Shown here in pieces: positions 24,774 through 34,244 of a stretch of DNA of 64,000 nucleotides (the first letter of the stretch is position 1; each line of letters opens with the position of its first letter). Where the stretch lies: positions 6,589,001-6,653,000 of the forward strand of contig NZ_CP108393.1 of NCBI RefSeq assembly GCF_035961655.1. The letters are read 5' to 3'. Origin of the DNA: Streptomyces sp. NBC_01317 (GTDB taxonomy: Bacteria > Actinomycetota > Actinomycetes > Streptomycetales > Streptomycetaceae). Below the pieces are notes generated by a model. That model saw only the letters and a list, made by a program, of their open reading frames with translations. It searched no databases and had not been told where the DNA came from. The position numbers were made by a program, and so were the translations under genes.

Positions 24774-25699
24774 GACGGCGGCAGCAGGCGCGACCCGCTC
24801 GTGAAGCGGAACGGCTCACCGGTCAGCGGATCGGTGAACTCCATCACCTTCGCGAGGAGTTGGAGCGGACGCGCGTAGTCGTCGGGTGCGGACTCCCGTA
24901 CGGCCGGGTAGAGCGGGTCGTGCAGGAGCGGCAGCCCGAGGCTGTTCATGTGGACCCGCAGCTGATGGGTGCGGCCGGTGGCCGGCAGCAGCCGGTACCG
25001 GCCGGACCCGCCCCGCCGCTCCAGCAGTTCGACCCGGCTCTCGCTGTTGGGCTCGCCGGGGACCTCCCGGGCCGCCTGCTCCCCGCGCTCCTTCTCGATC
25101 CGGCTCCGTACGGTGACGGGAAGCGCCACCGCCGGGTCGTACGGCGCGACCGCCTCGTACTCCTTGCGGACCGTCCGGTCCCGGAACAGCGTCTGGTACG
25201 CACCGCGGTCCCGGGCCCGTACGACACACAGCACCAGCCCGGCCGTCAGCCGGTCGAGGCGGTGCGCGGGCTGGAGCTCCGGCAGACCCCACGCCCGCCG
25301 CAGCCGGGCCGGCAGGGTCTCCGTGATGTGCGACCCGCGCGGCGTGGTGGCCAGGAAGTGCGGTTTGTCCGCGACGAGAATCCGCTCGTCCCGGTACACG
25401 ATCCCCACCTCGAACGGCACCCGCTCCTCGGGCGCGAAGTCGCGGTGGAACCAGAGATACCGCCCCGCGGTGTACGGCTCCGACGCGCCGACAGGCCCGT
25501 CCGCGCCCACCAAACGCCCCTCGCGGAACATCGCGTCGACCCGCTCCGTACCGATCGCCGCTCCGAACCGCGCCACAAGATGGTCCCGTACGGTCTCCCA
25601 CGCCCCGCCGGGATCGGCGGGCAGCCGCAGCCGCACGGCGTCGACGCCCTCGCGCTGCGGGAGGGGGGAGGGCGGCGGGGTGCGATGCCGGTGCCCCAC
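24758..25699 (-). CDS. RluA-family pseudouridine synthase
   Basis: 313 residues if the GTG at 25697-25699 is used, which has AAGGGG at a good distance; an in-frame ATG at 25774 is possible. The catalytic motif HRLDRLTAG carries the essential Asp, preceded by VADKPHFLATTPRGSH, and RTHQLRVHMNSLGLPLLHDPLYP completes the fold. Its N-terminal S4-like part is divergent. It isomerises uridines in rRNA or tRNA; target sites are unknown. Confidence 0.9.
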   Translation of the reverse strand: MGHRHRTPPPSPLPQREGVDAVRLRLPADPGGAWETVRDHLVARFGAAIGTERVDAMFREGRLVGADGPVGASEPYTAGRYLWFHRDFAPEERVPFEVGIVYRDERILVADKPHFLATTPRGSHITETLPARLRRAWGLPELQPAHRLDRLTAGLVLCVVRARDRGAYQTLFRDRTVRKEYEAVAPYDPAVALPVTVRSRIEKERGEQAAREVPGEPNSESRVELLERRGGSGRYRLLPATGRTHQLRVHMNSLGLPLLHDPLYPAVRESAPDDYARPLQLLAKVMEFTDPLTGEPFRFTSGSRLLPPSQWPR

Positions 25700-25869
25700 G
25701 GATCCCACCCCTTTCCCGGCCCGGACGGTGTCCTTCACGTCTCCGGGCGGTGCCGGTCGCACGGGGCTCCCCACCCTACCGACCGGCGGGGTAGCCCGTT
25801 CGGCCCCCGCCTCGCGCCCCCGGCCGGGATGAGAGCGGATCCCGCGCCGGCCGCCCGCATGATGGACCG

Positions 25870-26742
25870 GTGATCAGTGTCCTGTTCGCCGTCCTGACCG
25901 CGATCAGCAACGGCTCCGCCTCGGTGCTCCAGCGGCGCGCCGCGTCCACGGTGCCCGACTCGGACGCCCTCCACCTCTCGCTGATCAGGCACCTGCTCCG
26001 GCAGCGGGTCTGGCTGGCGGGCATCGGCCTGGTCATCGTGGCCGCCATCTGCCAGGCGATCGCGCTCGCCACCGGCGCCATCGCCGTGGTCCAGCCGATC
26101 TTCGTCATCGAGCTGCCCGCGACGCTGCTGATCGCGAGTTACGTCTTCCGGTCCCGGCTGCCGGGCAGCGCCTGGCTGGGGGTCGCCGCGGTGACGCTCG
26201 GCCTCGCCCTCGGCCTGGGCTCGGCGTCGCCGGGCGGCGGCAGCGAGACCGTGGACAGCCTCTCCTGGATTCCGGCGCTGACCATCACCCTGGCCTTCGA
26301 GGTGGTGCTCATCGGCGCCGCGCAGCGGGTACGGGGCAACGCGCGCGCCGCGCTCTTCGGACTCGCCGCCGCCGTCGGCTACGCGCTGACCGCCGCGCTG
26401 CTCAAGGACGCCGTGTCCCGGATCGAGGACGGCTCGGGCGTCGTCGCGCTGCTCTCCGCCTGGCAGTTGTACGCGACCGCCGCGGCCGGGATCGGCGCGC
26501 TCTTCCTCCTCCAGAACGCCCTCCAGGCGGGGTCCCTGGTGGCGTCCCAGCCGATGCTGACCCTCGGGGACGCGCTGATCAGCATCACGTACGGGGTGAC
26601 GCTGTTCGGCGAGAACGTGCGCACCGGCTGGTGGCTGATCCCGGAGCTGATCGGGGTCGCCCTGATCACGGCGGGCTGTGTCGAACTGGCCCGGTCACCC
26701 CTGGCGTCGGGCACCGCCCCGCCCAAGTCCCGCGTGCGCTGA
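25870..26742 (+). CDS. DMT superfamily membrane protein (EamA-like)
   Basis: 290 residues from GTG, with nine to ten hydrophobic helices. The start MISVLFAVLTAISNGSASVLQRRAA and the later AICQAIALATGAIAVVQPIFVIELPATLL match the actinobacterial DMT-family proteins of unknown substrate, related to NIPA-type magnesium transporters. Not in an operon. Confidence 0.82.
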   Translation: MISVLFAVLTAISNGSASVLQRRAASTVPDSDALHLSLIRHLLRQRVWLAGIGLVIVAAICQAIALATGAIAVVQPIFVIELPATLLIASYVFRSRLPGSAWLGVAAVTLGLALGLGSASPGGGSETVDSLSWIPALTITLAFEVVLIGAAQRVRGNARAALFGLAAAVGYALTAALLKDAVSRIEDGSGVVALLSAWQLYATAAAGIGALFLLQNALQAGSLVASQPMLTLGDALISITYGVTLFGENVRTGWWLIPELIGVALITAGCVELARSPLASGTAPPKSRVR

Positions 26743-26970
26743 CGCCTCTCCCCGCCGTGTCGCCGCCGTGCCCCACGCCATGCTGCCCAATTGATCGTCG
26801 TGTGTAACCCGTTGACAAACCGGTGACACGATTGGAACCTGTGACTCGCAAAAAACTGTGAAACTGGCTCAATTTTTTCAGAATCTCCTCGCAACTTCGT
26901 GGCAAGAGTCCGACCCGCAGGCCCCCCTCCCGCGGCCCCCCACTCTCTCGTTCCGACAGACAGAGGACCC
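26743..26970 (+). promoter_or_regulatory. AT-richer promoter region of the GH87-like gene
   Basis: This 228-base gap contains the only markedly AT-rich stretch in the neighbourhood (about 26800-26890, with A and T runs). TTGACA at 26812-26817 could be a -35 box; a good -10 at the usual spacing is not clear. The ATG at 26971 follows AGAGGA. Confidence 0.4.
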
Positions 26971-29900
26971 ATGAAACGAACGCAGCTCAGCAGACGGTGG
27001 ATCACCGGCCTGGTCACGGCCGGCCTGATCGCCTTCGGGCTCATACCTCTCTCCGGTGCCACCACCGCCACCGCGGCCGACCGCCCCAACGTCGCCGCCG
27101 GCCGGACCGCCTCGGCGAGCGGGTCCGAGGGCAGCCACCCCGCCGCCAACGTCACCGACGGCAATCAGCAGACGTACTGGGAAGGGCCGAACAACGGCTT
27201 CCCGGGATGGGTCCAGGTCGACCTCGGCAGCGCCGTCGCCGTCGACCAGGTGGTCCTCAAACTGCCGACGACGTGGGAAGCGCGCACCCAGGCCGTCGCC
27301 GTACAGGGCAGTACCAACGGGACGAGCTTCAGCACCCTCTCGGCCTCGGCGGCCCGGGCGTTCTCCCCGGCCTCGGCCAACAGCGTCACCATCGACTTCA
27401 CCTCGGCGAGCGTCCGGTACGTCCGGGTGAACATCACCGGGAACACCGGCTGGCCCGCCGCGCAGGTCTCCGAGCTGGCGGTGTACGGCCCGGCGGCCAC
27501 CGACCCGGGTCCCGGCCCCGATCCCGGCACGGGCACCGACCTGGCGCGCGGCAAGGCGGTCGAGGCGAACTCGTCGGTCTTCTCGTTCGTCGCGGCCAAC
27601 GCCAACGACAACAACCTCGCCACGTACTGGGAGTCCAACGGGCACCCGTCGAACCTGACCGTGAAGCTCGGCGCCGACGCCGACCTCAGCTCCGTCGTGG
27701 TCAAGCTCAACCCCGACTCCGCGTGGGGCCCCAGGACCCAGAGCATCCAGGTCCTCGGACGCGCCTACACCGCAGCCGGCTTCACGTCGCTCAAGGCGCG
27801 GGCCGACTACGCCTTCAACCCGGCGACGAACCAGAACTCGGTGACGATCCCGGTCACCGGCCGCGTCGCCGACCTCCAGCTCCAGATCTTCGGCAACACC
27901 GGCGCGGGCGGCGGCCAGGTCGCCGAGATCCAGGTCATCGGAGTCCCGGCACCCAACCCCGACCTGACCGTCACCGCGCTGGCGTGGACCCCCGCCGCAC
28001 CGGTGGAGACCGACACGACCACGGTCAACGCGACCGTACGCAATGTGGGTACGGCCGCCTCCCCGGCGACCACCGTCAACGTCAGCGTCGGCGGAGCCGT
28101 CGCGGGCAGCGCCCCGGTCGGCGCGCTCGCCGTGGGCGCCTCGGCCACCGTCCCCGTCGCCATCGGCAAGCGCGCCGAGGGCAGTTACCGGGTGACCGCC
28201 GTGGTGGACCCGACCGATACGGTCGTCGAGCAGGACAACAACAACAACAGCTTCGCCGCGACGGCGCAGCTGGTCGTCGGCCAGGCCCCGGGCCCCGACC
28301 TCCAGGTGCTCAGCATCGACTCCACCCCGGCCAACCCGGCCGTCGGAGCACCGGTGCAGTTCACCGTGGCGGTGAAGAACCGCGGCACCACCGCGTCGGG
28401 CGCCACCACGGTCACCCGCGTCGCGGTCGGCAGCACGACCCTCAACACCAACACCCCGTCGATCGCCGCCGGCGCCACCACCAACGTGAGCGTCAACGGC
28501 ACCTGGACCGCCACCAGCGGCGGCGCGACCCTCGTCGCCACCGCCGACGCCACCAACGTCGTCACGGAGACGAACGAGACCAACAACGCGTTCTCCCGTT
28601 CGATCGTGGTCGGGCGCGGCGCGGCGGTCCCGTACACCGAGTACGAGGCCGAAGCCGGCCGGTACCAGGGCACGTTGCTGGAGACCGACGCCGAACGCAC
28701 CTTCGGGCACACGAACTTCGCCACCGAGTCCTCGGGGCGCAAGTCGGTACGGCTCAACAGCACCGGCCAGTTCGTGGAGTTCACCTCCACCGTGCCGACC
28801 AACTCGATCGTGGTCCGCAACTCCATCCCCGACGCGGCGAACGGCGGCGGCATCGAGGCCACCATCGGCCTCTACGTCAACGACACCTTCGTCAGGAAGC
28901 TCACCTTCTCCTCGAAGCACAGCTGGCTGTACGGGGACACGGACGGCCCCGAGGCCCTGACCAACACCCCGCAGGCCGACGCCCGGCGGCTCTTCGACGA
29001 GTCGAACGCGCTGCTGTCCACGACGTATCCGGCGGGCACCAAGTTCAAGCTCCAGCGGGACGCGAGCGACACGGCGTCCTTCTACATCATCGACCTGATC
29101 GACCTGGAGCAGGTCGCGCCGCCGACGAGCAAGCCGGCGGAATGCACCTCGATCACGGCGTACGGCGCGGTGCCCGACGACGGCATCGACGACACGGCCG
29201 CCATCCAGCGGGCGGTGACGGACAACCAGACCGACGTCATCGACTGCGTGTGGATCCCGGTGGGCCAGTGGCGCCAGGAGAAGAAGATCCTGACCGACGA
29301 CCCGCTGAACCGCGGCCAGTACAACCAGGTCGGCATCAGCAACGTCACCATCCGCGGCGCGGGCATGTGGCACTCCCAGCTCTACACCCTGACCGAGCCG
29401 CACCTGGCGGTGGGCAGCATCAACCACCCGCACGAGGGCAACTTCGGCTTCGACATCGACAACAACACCCAGATCTCCGACATCGCGATCTTCGGATCGG
29501 GCCGGATCCGCGGCGGCCCCGGCGGCGCCGAGGGCGGAGTCGCCCTGAACGGCCGCTTCGGCAAGAACACCAAGATCGCCAACGTCTGGATCGAGCACGC
29601 CAACGTCGGTGTCTGGGTCGGCCGTGACTACGACAACATCCCGGACCTGTGGGGCCCCGCCGACGGGCTGGAACTCACCGGCATGCGCATCCGCGACACC
29701 TACGCCGACGGGATCAACTTCACCAACGGCACGCGGAACTCCAAGGTGTTCAACTCCTCGTTCCGCACCACCGGCGACGACTCCCTGGCGGTCTGGGCCA
29801 ACCGGTACGTCAAGGACACCTCGGTGGACGTCGCGCACGACAACCAGTTCATCAACAACACGATTCAACTGCCCTGGCGGGCCACGGGCATCGCCGTCTA

Positions 29901-30399
29901 CGGCGGCTACGGCAACAAGATCGAGAACAACCTCGTGTACGACACCGCCAACTACCCCGGCATCATGCTGGCGACCGACCACGACCCCCTGCCCTTCACC
30001 GGCCAGACCCTGATCGCCAACAACGGCCTGTACCGCACCGGCGGCGCCTTCTGGAACGAGGACCAGGAGTTCGGCGCCATCACGCTCTTCGCCCAGAGCA
30101 GGGACATCCCCGGCGTCACGATCCGGGACACCGACATCTACGACTCGACCTTCGACGGCATCCAGTTCAAGACGGGTGGCGGCACCATGCCCGGTGTCGT
30201 GATCAACAACGTCAAGATCGACAAATCCAACAACGGCGCCGGCATCCTCGCCATGAGCGGGGCCCGAGGCAGCGCGACCCTCACGAACGTGACCATCACC
30301 AACTCGGCCGACGGCAACATCGTCACCCAACCGGGCTCCCAGTTCGTCATCACGGGCGGCACCACCGCGGCCCGGGCCTGGGGCCGCGCGAACCAGTAA
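26971..30399 (+). CDS. Secreted multidomain glycoside hydrolase, GH87-like (alpha-1,3-glucanase/mycodextranase type)
   Basis: 1142 residues. Order: signal peptide to about Ala36; F5/8 type C (discoidin) domain about 40-177; Pro/Gly linker; second discoidin domain about 194-327; two CARDB-type immunoglobulin-like repeats beginning about 329 and 441; a CBM6/35-like domain from about 555 (YTEYEAEAGRYQGT); then from about 725 a right-handed beta-helix. The helix starts SITAYGAVPDDGIDDTAAIQ like other polysaccharide-cleaving beta-helices. Asp913 (YADGINF) and Asp936-Asp937 (TGDDSLAVW) have the 23- and 24-residue spacing I recall for the three catalytic Asp of GH87 glucanases. Substrate is probably fungal or bacterial alpha-glucan; this is inference. 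Confidence 0.85.
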   Translation: MKRTQLSRRWITGLVTAGLIAFGLIPLSGATTATAADRPNVAAGRTASASGSEGSHPAANVTDGNQQTYWEGPNNGFPGWVQVDLGSAVAVDQVVLKLPTTWEARTQAVAVQGSTNGTSFSTLSASAARAFSPASANSVTIDFTSASVRYVRVNITGNTGWPAAQVSELAVYGPAATDPGPGPDPGTGTDLARGKAVEANSSVFSFVAANANDNNLATYWESNGHPSNLTVKLGADADLSSVVVKLNPDSAWGPRTQSIQVLGRAYTAAGFTSLKARADYAFNPATNQNSVTIPVTGRVADLQLQIFGNTGAGGGQVAEIQVIGVPAPNPDLTVTALAWTPAAPVETDTTTVNATVRNVGTAASPATTVNVSVGGAVAGSAPVGALAVGASATVPVAIGKRAEGSYRVTAVVDPTDTVVEQDNNNNSFAATAQLVVGQAPGPDLQVLSIDSTPANPAVGAPVQFTVAVKNRGTTASGATTVTRVAVGSTTLNTNTPSIAAGATTNVSVNGTWTATSGGATLVATADATNVVTETNETNNAFSRSIVVGRGAAVPYTEYEAEAGRYQGTLLETDAERTFGHTNFATESSGRKSVRLNSTGQFVEFTSTVPTNSIVVRNSIPDAANGGGIEATIGLYVNDTFVRKLTFSSKHSWLYGDTDGPEALTNTPQADARRLFDESNALLSTTYPAGTKFKLQRDASDTASFYIIDLIDLEQVAPPTSKPAECTSITAYGAVPDDGIDDTAAIQRAVTDNQTDVIDCVWIPVGQWRQEKKILTDDPLNRGQYNQVGISNVTIRGAGMWHSQLYTLTEPHLAVGSINHPHEGNFGFDIDNNTQISDIAIFGSGRIRGGPGGAEGGVALNGRFGKNTKIANVWIEHANVGVWVGRDYDNIPDLWGPADGLELTGMRIRDTYADGINFTNGTRNSKVFNSSFRTTGDDSLAVWANRYVKDTSVDVAHDNQFINNTIQLPWRATGIAVYGGYGNKIENNLVYDTANYPGIMLATDHDPLPFTGQTLIANNGLYRTGGAFWNEDQEFGAITLFAQSRDIPGVTIRDTDIYDSTFDGIQFKTGGGTMPGVVINNVKIDKSNNGAGILAMSGARGSATLTNVTITNSADGNIVTQPGSQFVITGGTTAARAWGRANQ

Positions 30400-30432
30400 C
30401 CCGTACGACACACCGCACAGCACCACAGAGGC

Positions 30433-30472
30433 GGCGGGCCCGGGGAGAAGCGAACCTCTCCCCGGGCCCGCC
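30433..30472 (+). terminator. Terminator after the GH87-like gene
   Basis: 16-base perfect stem GGCGGGCCCGGGGAGA (30433-30448) with TCTCCCCGGGCCCGCC (30457-30472), 8-base loop, 34 bases after the stop. Confidence 0.85.
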
Positions 30473-30509
30473 CGCCCCCCTCCAACGGCTCCTCCTGACA
30501 GCGACGAGG

Positions 30510-32176
30510 TCAGCGTTTCACGCGGTTGCGGACGGCCAGGACCGCCAGGGCCAGGAGGACGGGCTCGGCCAGTCGGGAGGTCATCTCGATGTAGGTGCCG
30601 GCGGTGGTCAGGTCCTGGTCGGCGGAGCGGAAGACCACTGAGTTCAGGGTGACGTTCAGGGCCTTCTCGATGCGCTTGCCGGTGAACCGGTTCCCGGTGG
30701 GGTTGCGCGGATCGTCCTTGTCGATCTCGAAGGTCACCCGCCCGCCGCCGGACGGTACGGTCCCGGTCGCCTCCTGTTCCGGATCGCTCTCGGGGAGTCC
30801 GAAGCCCATCAGCAGCACGAGGGTGACGAGCAGGGCGGCGGCGAGCCAGCCCAGGGCCGCGAGGCGCGCAGGCCGTATCCGGAGAGCAGCCAGTAGCCGT
30901 GCAACAGTCCGCGTTCCGCGCGGGTGGTGCCGGTGCGGTCGTGGCGGCGCATCTCCATCTCGCCGTAGTAGAAGTCCGCGGCGCCCGGTTCGTTCTTGCT
31001 GTCCTCCAACGCCTTGCGCAGCGCCCGGTACACCGGTGCCAGCTGCGCCGGCCCGGCGTGTCCCGCGCCGGGTACGGCCCCGTCCCAGCCCGGGGCGGCC
31101 GCCGGCCGGCTCGCACGCCAGTGGTGTTCTTCGGCGAGTACGCGGCGCCGGGTGAACCGTACGAAGCGCCCGGCTCGCCCGTGCGCGCGGGAAGGGACCG
31201 TGGCGAACGAGCACGTGCCTTCCAGGCGGATCTGGTCGAGGTGCACCGTACCGGTGAACAGGCACTCCCCGAGGCCGACGTCGGCGAGGACCAGGTGGGC
31301 CGCGTCCACGCCGCGCAGCGAGGTGACGCGTACCGCGCCGAAGACCGTTTCCTCCCCCACCTGTTGGCCGTCGGAGAGCACGAACGGATCCAGCTCCGCC
31401 GCGAGGGTGAGGGGATACTCGAAGACCGCATGGGCGAAGTCCACCGTGGTGTGGCGCAGCCGCAGCTCAGCCGTCGACGACCAGCGGGTCCGCCGGCACG
31501 CCAGTCGGCGCGCGGCGAACGCGAGGCTCACCGGGCCGCCGAACACCGCCCCGGACAACGTGACCAGCCCGGCACAGGTCAACGGCCCCAGGTGTGCGGC
31601 CCTCTCGAAGGCCGCCCCCGTGAACCTGGCGTCGCTCTCGAAGACCGCCGACGCGAACAGGGCATCGCTCGTGAAGATCACCGATTCGAAGCCGGCGTCG
31701 CCCGTGAAGGTCGCCGACTCGAACCGTACGTCGCTCCCGAAGGTCACCGACTCGAACAGGGCCCTCCCCTTGAAGGTCGCCGAGTCGAACAGGGCGATGC
31801 CCTTGAAGACCGCCGACCTGAACCGGACGTCGTCCTCGAAGACCACCGCCCCGAAAAGGACGTCGTCCTCGAAGATCGCCGAGTCGAACAAGGTGTCGCC
31901 GAATCGGGCATGCCCGGTGCCGGAGCCGCGGAGAGCGGTGAGGAGGGCATCGAGCAGGGGCTGGGTGAAGGTGGTGCCACGGTGGTCGATGTCGTCGCCG
32001 GGCGACAGGCCGGCCGGATAGGCGCCGCGGTCGACGTCATCCAGGTGGGCCAGGCACGCGGTACGGCCGGCAACACGGACGCCGGGGCAGCCGAACGCCC
32101 TTTCCGAACCGGCGCCCTGGCCACAGTGCGCCCAGGGCGGCCGGCTTGAGGACGGTTCGGGGCGCGGCTGCGGCAT
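30510..32176 (-). pseudogene. Pentapeptide-repeat membrane protein, frameshifted near its C-terminus
   Basis: The ATG at 32174-32176 begins MPQPRPEPSSSRPPWAHCGQG; Cys-containing CPGVRVAGRTACLAHL follows. From about residue 80 there is a long run of ten-residue units of the A-x-F type (for example FESATFTGDA, FASAVFESDA), a right-handed quadrilateral beta-helix. After FYYGEMEMRRHDR the frame breaks near 30855, where one G is missing from GCGG-CCC; the continuing frame gives LGWLAAALLVTLVLLMGFGLP, a membrane helix, then a short domain and a last hydrophobic end (LLALAVLAV). An intact form would be about 555 residues. Function unknown; the shift may be a sequencing error. Confidence 0.75.
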
Positions 32177-32291
32177 GCCCCGAAGGACGATCAGGCGCGG
32201 ACGGTGGTTGCGGGCCCCCGGGCCCGCAGCCGGACTAGGGCCCGAACGCAAGCGAACTCCAAGGTATCCGCGGCGGAATGCCGTTCGTGGT

Positions 32292-32954
32292 TCAGGCAGC
32301 CAGTGCCGCGGGTTCTCCCAGATGCGTGGCCGCGGTCTTCCAGGCCGCGGTGACGGCGAAGTGGGCCCGGGTGGTGACGAACGCCCCGTCGCCGTCGAGC
32401 AGGAGCGGAGATCCGACGTGCACGTGAAGGCGGGGGCGCCGCAGCGGCGCGGTGGCCAGGCCCGCGAACTGCTTGACGACCGAGCCGGAGACGACGCGGC
32501 GCGCGCCGGCCTGGCCGACCGGGATGACGGGCGCGCCGGTGTGCCGGGCGAGCCGGGCGAGCCCGCTGCGGAAGGTACCCGGCGCGGCTTCGGCTGCGTC
32601 CTTGCGGTCGGGGAGCCCGCCCTCGGCGTAGATGAGGATGTGCCGGCCCTGTTCCAGTGCTTCCTGGGCGAGGTCGAGCGCCTGGGACGCGCGGGGGTCG
32701 CCGCGGTGGACGGGGATGTGGCCCTCACGGGCGAGGACACGACCGAGCAGAGGTATGCGCCAGAGGCCGGCGGTCGCCATGACCACGGGCCGGGTTCCGA
32801 GGTGTTGCAGCGCGGCCAGGACGATCGCCGGATCGGCGAGTGAGCTGTGGTTGGCGGCGACGATGCCGACAGGGAGGTGCTCGGCCCCTTCGTCGGCGGT
32901 GACCGTCAGCTGTCCGAAGACGGGGACCACGTGACTGGCGAGGCGGCTGATCAT
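32292..32954 (-). CDS. 1-acyl-sn-glycerol-3-phosphate acyltransferase (PlsC) family protein
   Basis: 220 residues from the ATG at 32952-32954 with GGAG six bases upstream. The acyltransferase motif H-x4-D is His36 to Asp41 (NHSSLAD); the glycerophosphate motif is YAEGGLPD in place of FPEGTR; VIPVGQ follows. It transfers an acyl group to lysophosphatidate or a related lipid at the membrane. The gene stands alone. Confidence 0.88.
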   Translation of the reverse strand: MISRLASHVVPVFGQLTVTADEGAEHLPVGIVAANHSSLADPAIVLAALQHLGTRPVVMATAGLWRIPLLGRVLAREGHIPVHRGDPRASQALDLAQEALEQGRHILIYAEGGLPDRKDAAEAAPGTFRSGLARLARHTGAPVIPVGQAGARRVVSGSVVKQFAGLATAPLRRPRLHVHVGSPLLLDGDGAFVTTRAHFAVTAAWKTAATHLGEPAALAA

Positions 32955-33026
32955 GCACTGCTCCTGTTCACCGGGATGATGATTCATCGTCGCCGACGGG
33001 TCCGCGGCGCGCCTGAGTGTCCGTAC

Positions 33027-33749
33027 TCATCCATCCCGTACGCCTGCACGAGCGGCTGGTCGCGCGAGAGCGAGTGCGGTCCATCGGTCAAATTCCCCCG
33101 CGTGGCTGCCGACCGCCGTCGCCCGGGCAACCGCCGCCGTTTCCTCAGGCGTTGGCTCACCACCACGGGAGAGCAGCGCCAACGGCCAGGCCGGCGTTCC
33201 CGACTGCTCACCGTCGAAGGGGTGCCAGTCCCAGGCCGCGTCGAACCGCCGGACGCGCCCGTTCCGGTCGGCGACCTCATCGCCGGGTTCGAGGAAAGCG
33301 TACGGGCGGAACAGCAGTTCAACGCGGATCGGTTCACCGCCGGCCGGATCGAGCGCGTAAGTCCGGTCCTCGAACTCGGGGTCGTAGGTGTCACCCTGCC
33401 GCAGGAGGCCGAGGTAGCACGCGGGCCGCGGCAGCATGCCGGTGACCCGGGGCGGATCGAAGTGATACACCCCCTGGACGTGCACCACGGTCGCGGGAAC
33501 GCCTAGGAGGCAGGTGTCACCCGGCCTCAGCACGGTCTCCGCCGGTTCCGTCCGGAAGATCTCCCACTCGTGGGCCCCACGCGTCGAAAGCGCCCGCTGC
33601 CCGTTCCACCTCATGTTCCCGGCCTGCGGGTCCACCTCCAGCCACGGCCACCGTACGGAGACGTAGGAGTGGGAGACATGGCTGACCGTGGTCCCCGTGA
33701 ACGGGCACTCCAGCATCAGCACGTCACCGGGCCGGTAATCGTCGATCAT
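33027..33749 (-). CDS. Hypothetical protein (all-beta, DUF402-like features)
   Basis: 240 residues from the ATG at 33747-33749. Rich in beta strands and Trp/Tyr: GDVLMLECPFTG, SYVSVRWPWLEVD, VVHVQGVYHFDPPRV, YDPEFEDRTYALD. The C-terminal 50 residues form a Ala/Arg-rich helix. I do not recognise it with confidence; weak resemblance to DUF402-type beta barrels. No operon partner. Confidence 0.6.
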   Translation of the reverse strand: MIDDYRPGDVLMLECPFTGTTVSHVSHSYVSVRWPWLEVDPQAGNMRWNGQRALSTRGAHEWEIFRTEPAETVLRPGDTCLLGVPATVVHVQGVYHFDPPRVTGMLPRPACYLGLLRQGDTYDPEFEDRTYALDPAGGEPIRVELLFRPYAFLEPGDEVADRNGRVRRFDAAWDWHPFDGEQSGTPAWPLALLSRGGEPTPEETAAVARATAVGSHAGEFDRWTALALARPAARAGVRDG

Positions 33750-33864
33750 GAACGCATTCTGCCCGCCCTCCCCGACACGCGACCGAACGGGCGCCCGGTG
33801 CAAGGGACTCAGCGCATCCACAGGCTGTCGGCGCCACCCGCGTCCTGTGCGTTCCGGACGCAAA

Positions 33865-33902
33865 AGAACTCCCGGCCCGGACGAGTCCGTGCTGGGAGTT
33901 CT
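33865..33902 (-). terminator. Terminator of the tRNA-Leu transcript
   Basis: AGAACTCCC (33865-33873) pairs with GGGAGTTCT (33894-33902), with inner pairing CCGGAC/GTCCG. Read on the minus strand it is a hairpin followed by TTTT, 38 bases past the tRNA 3' end. Confidence 0.8.
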
Positions 33903-33940
33903 GTGAAGCAAATCAGGGCGTTCACGTGAACTGCCCCTGG

Positions 33941-34025
33941 TGTCCGAGGGGGGACTTGAACCCCCACGCCCGATAAAGGGCACTAGCACCTCAAGCTAGC
34001 GCGTCTGCCATTCCGCCACCCGGAC
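33941..34025 (-). tRNA. tRNA-Leu (anticodon GAG)
   Basis: 85 nt on the minus strand. Acceptor stem GTCCGGG / CTCGGAC with discriminator A; anticodon stem CTAGC/GCTAG around the loop TTGAGGT, giving anticodon GAG (reads CUC/CUU); a long variable arm and T-loop GTTCAAG are present, as in class II tRNAs. CCA is not encoded. Confidence 0.96.
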
Positions 34026-34244
34026 CGGGTGTCCGCCGGGCGGCTCAGGGCCGTTCCGACGTGGAAAACCATAGCAAACATTCGGGGGTGCCCGATCACC
34101 GGCCGATCCGGCTGACAGGTCCGTGTGACAGGCGTATGACAGCCGGTGCGGCGGCGGGGTCCGGCCTTGGGGCGGGGGGTCCGGCGCGGGAGTATGGGGG
34201 GAGTATCAGGAGGACCACCAGCAACGACCGTGGGAGTGAGCAGC

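Noticed and set aside
26878..31431. A very long open frame on the minus strand opposite the GH87-like gene
   Set aside because: Its composition (Val/Gly/Asp/Arg-rich, no domain) is the usual artefact of a GC-rich third codon position on the other strand; the plus-strand protein has clear domains and a signal peptide.
33941..34025. tRNA-Leu as the integration site of a genomic island
   Set aside because: No integrase, excisionase or second copy of the tRNA 3' end was found on either side, and the gene order to the right is the conserved core order.
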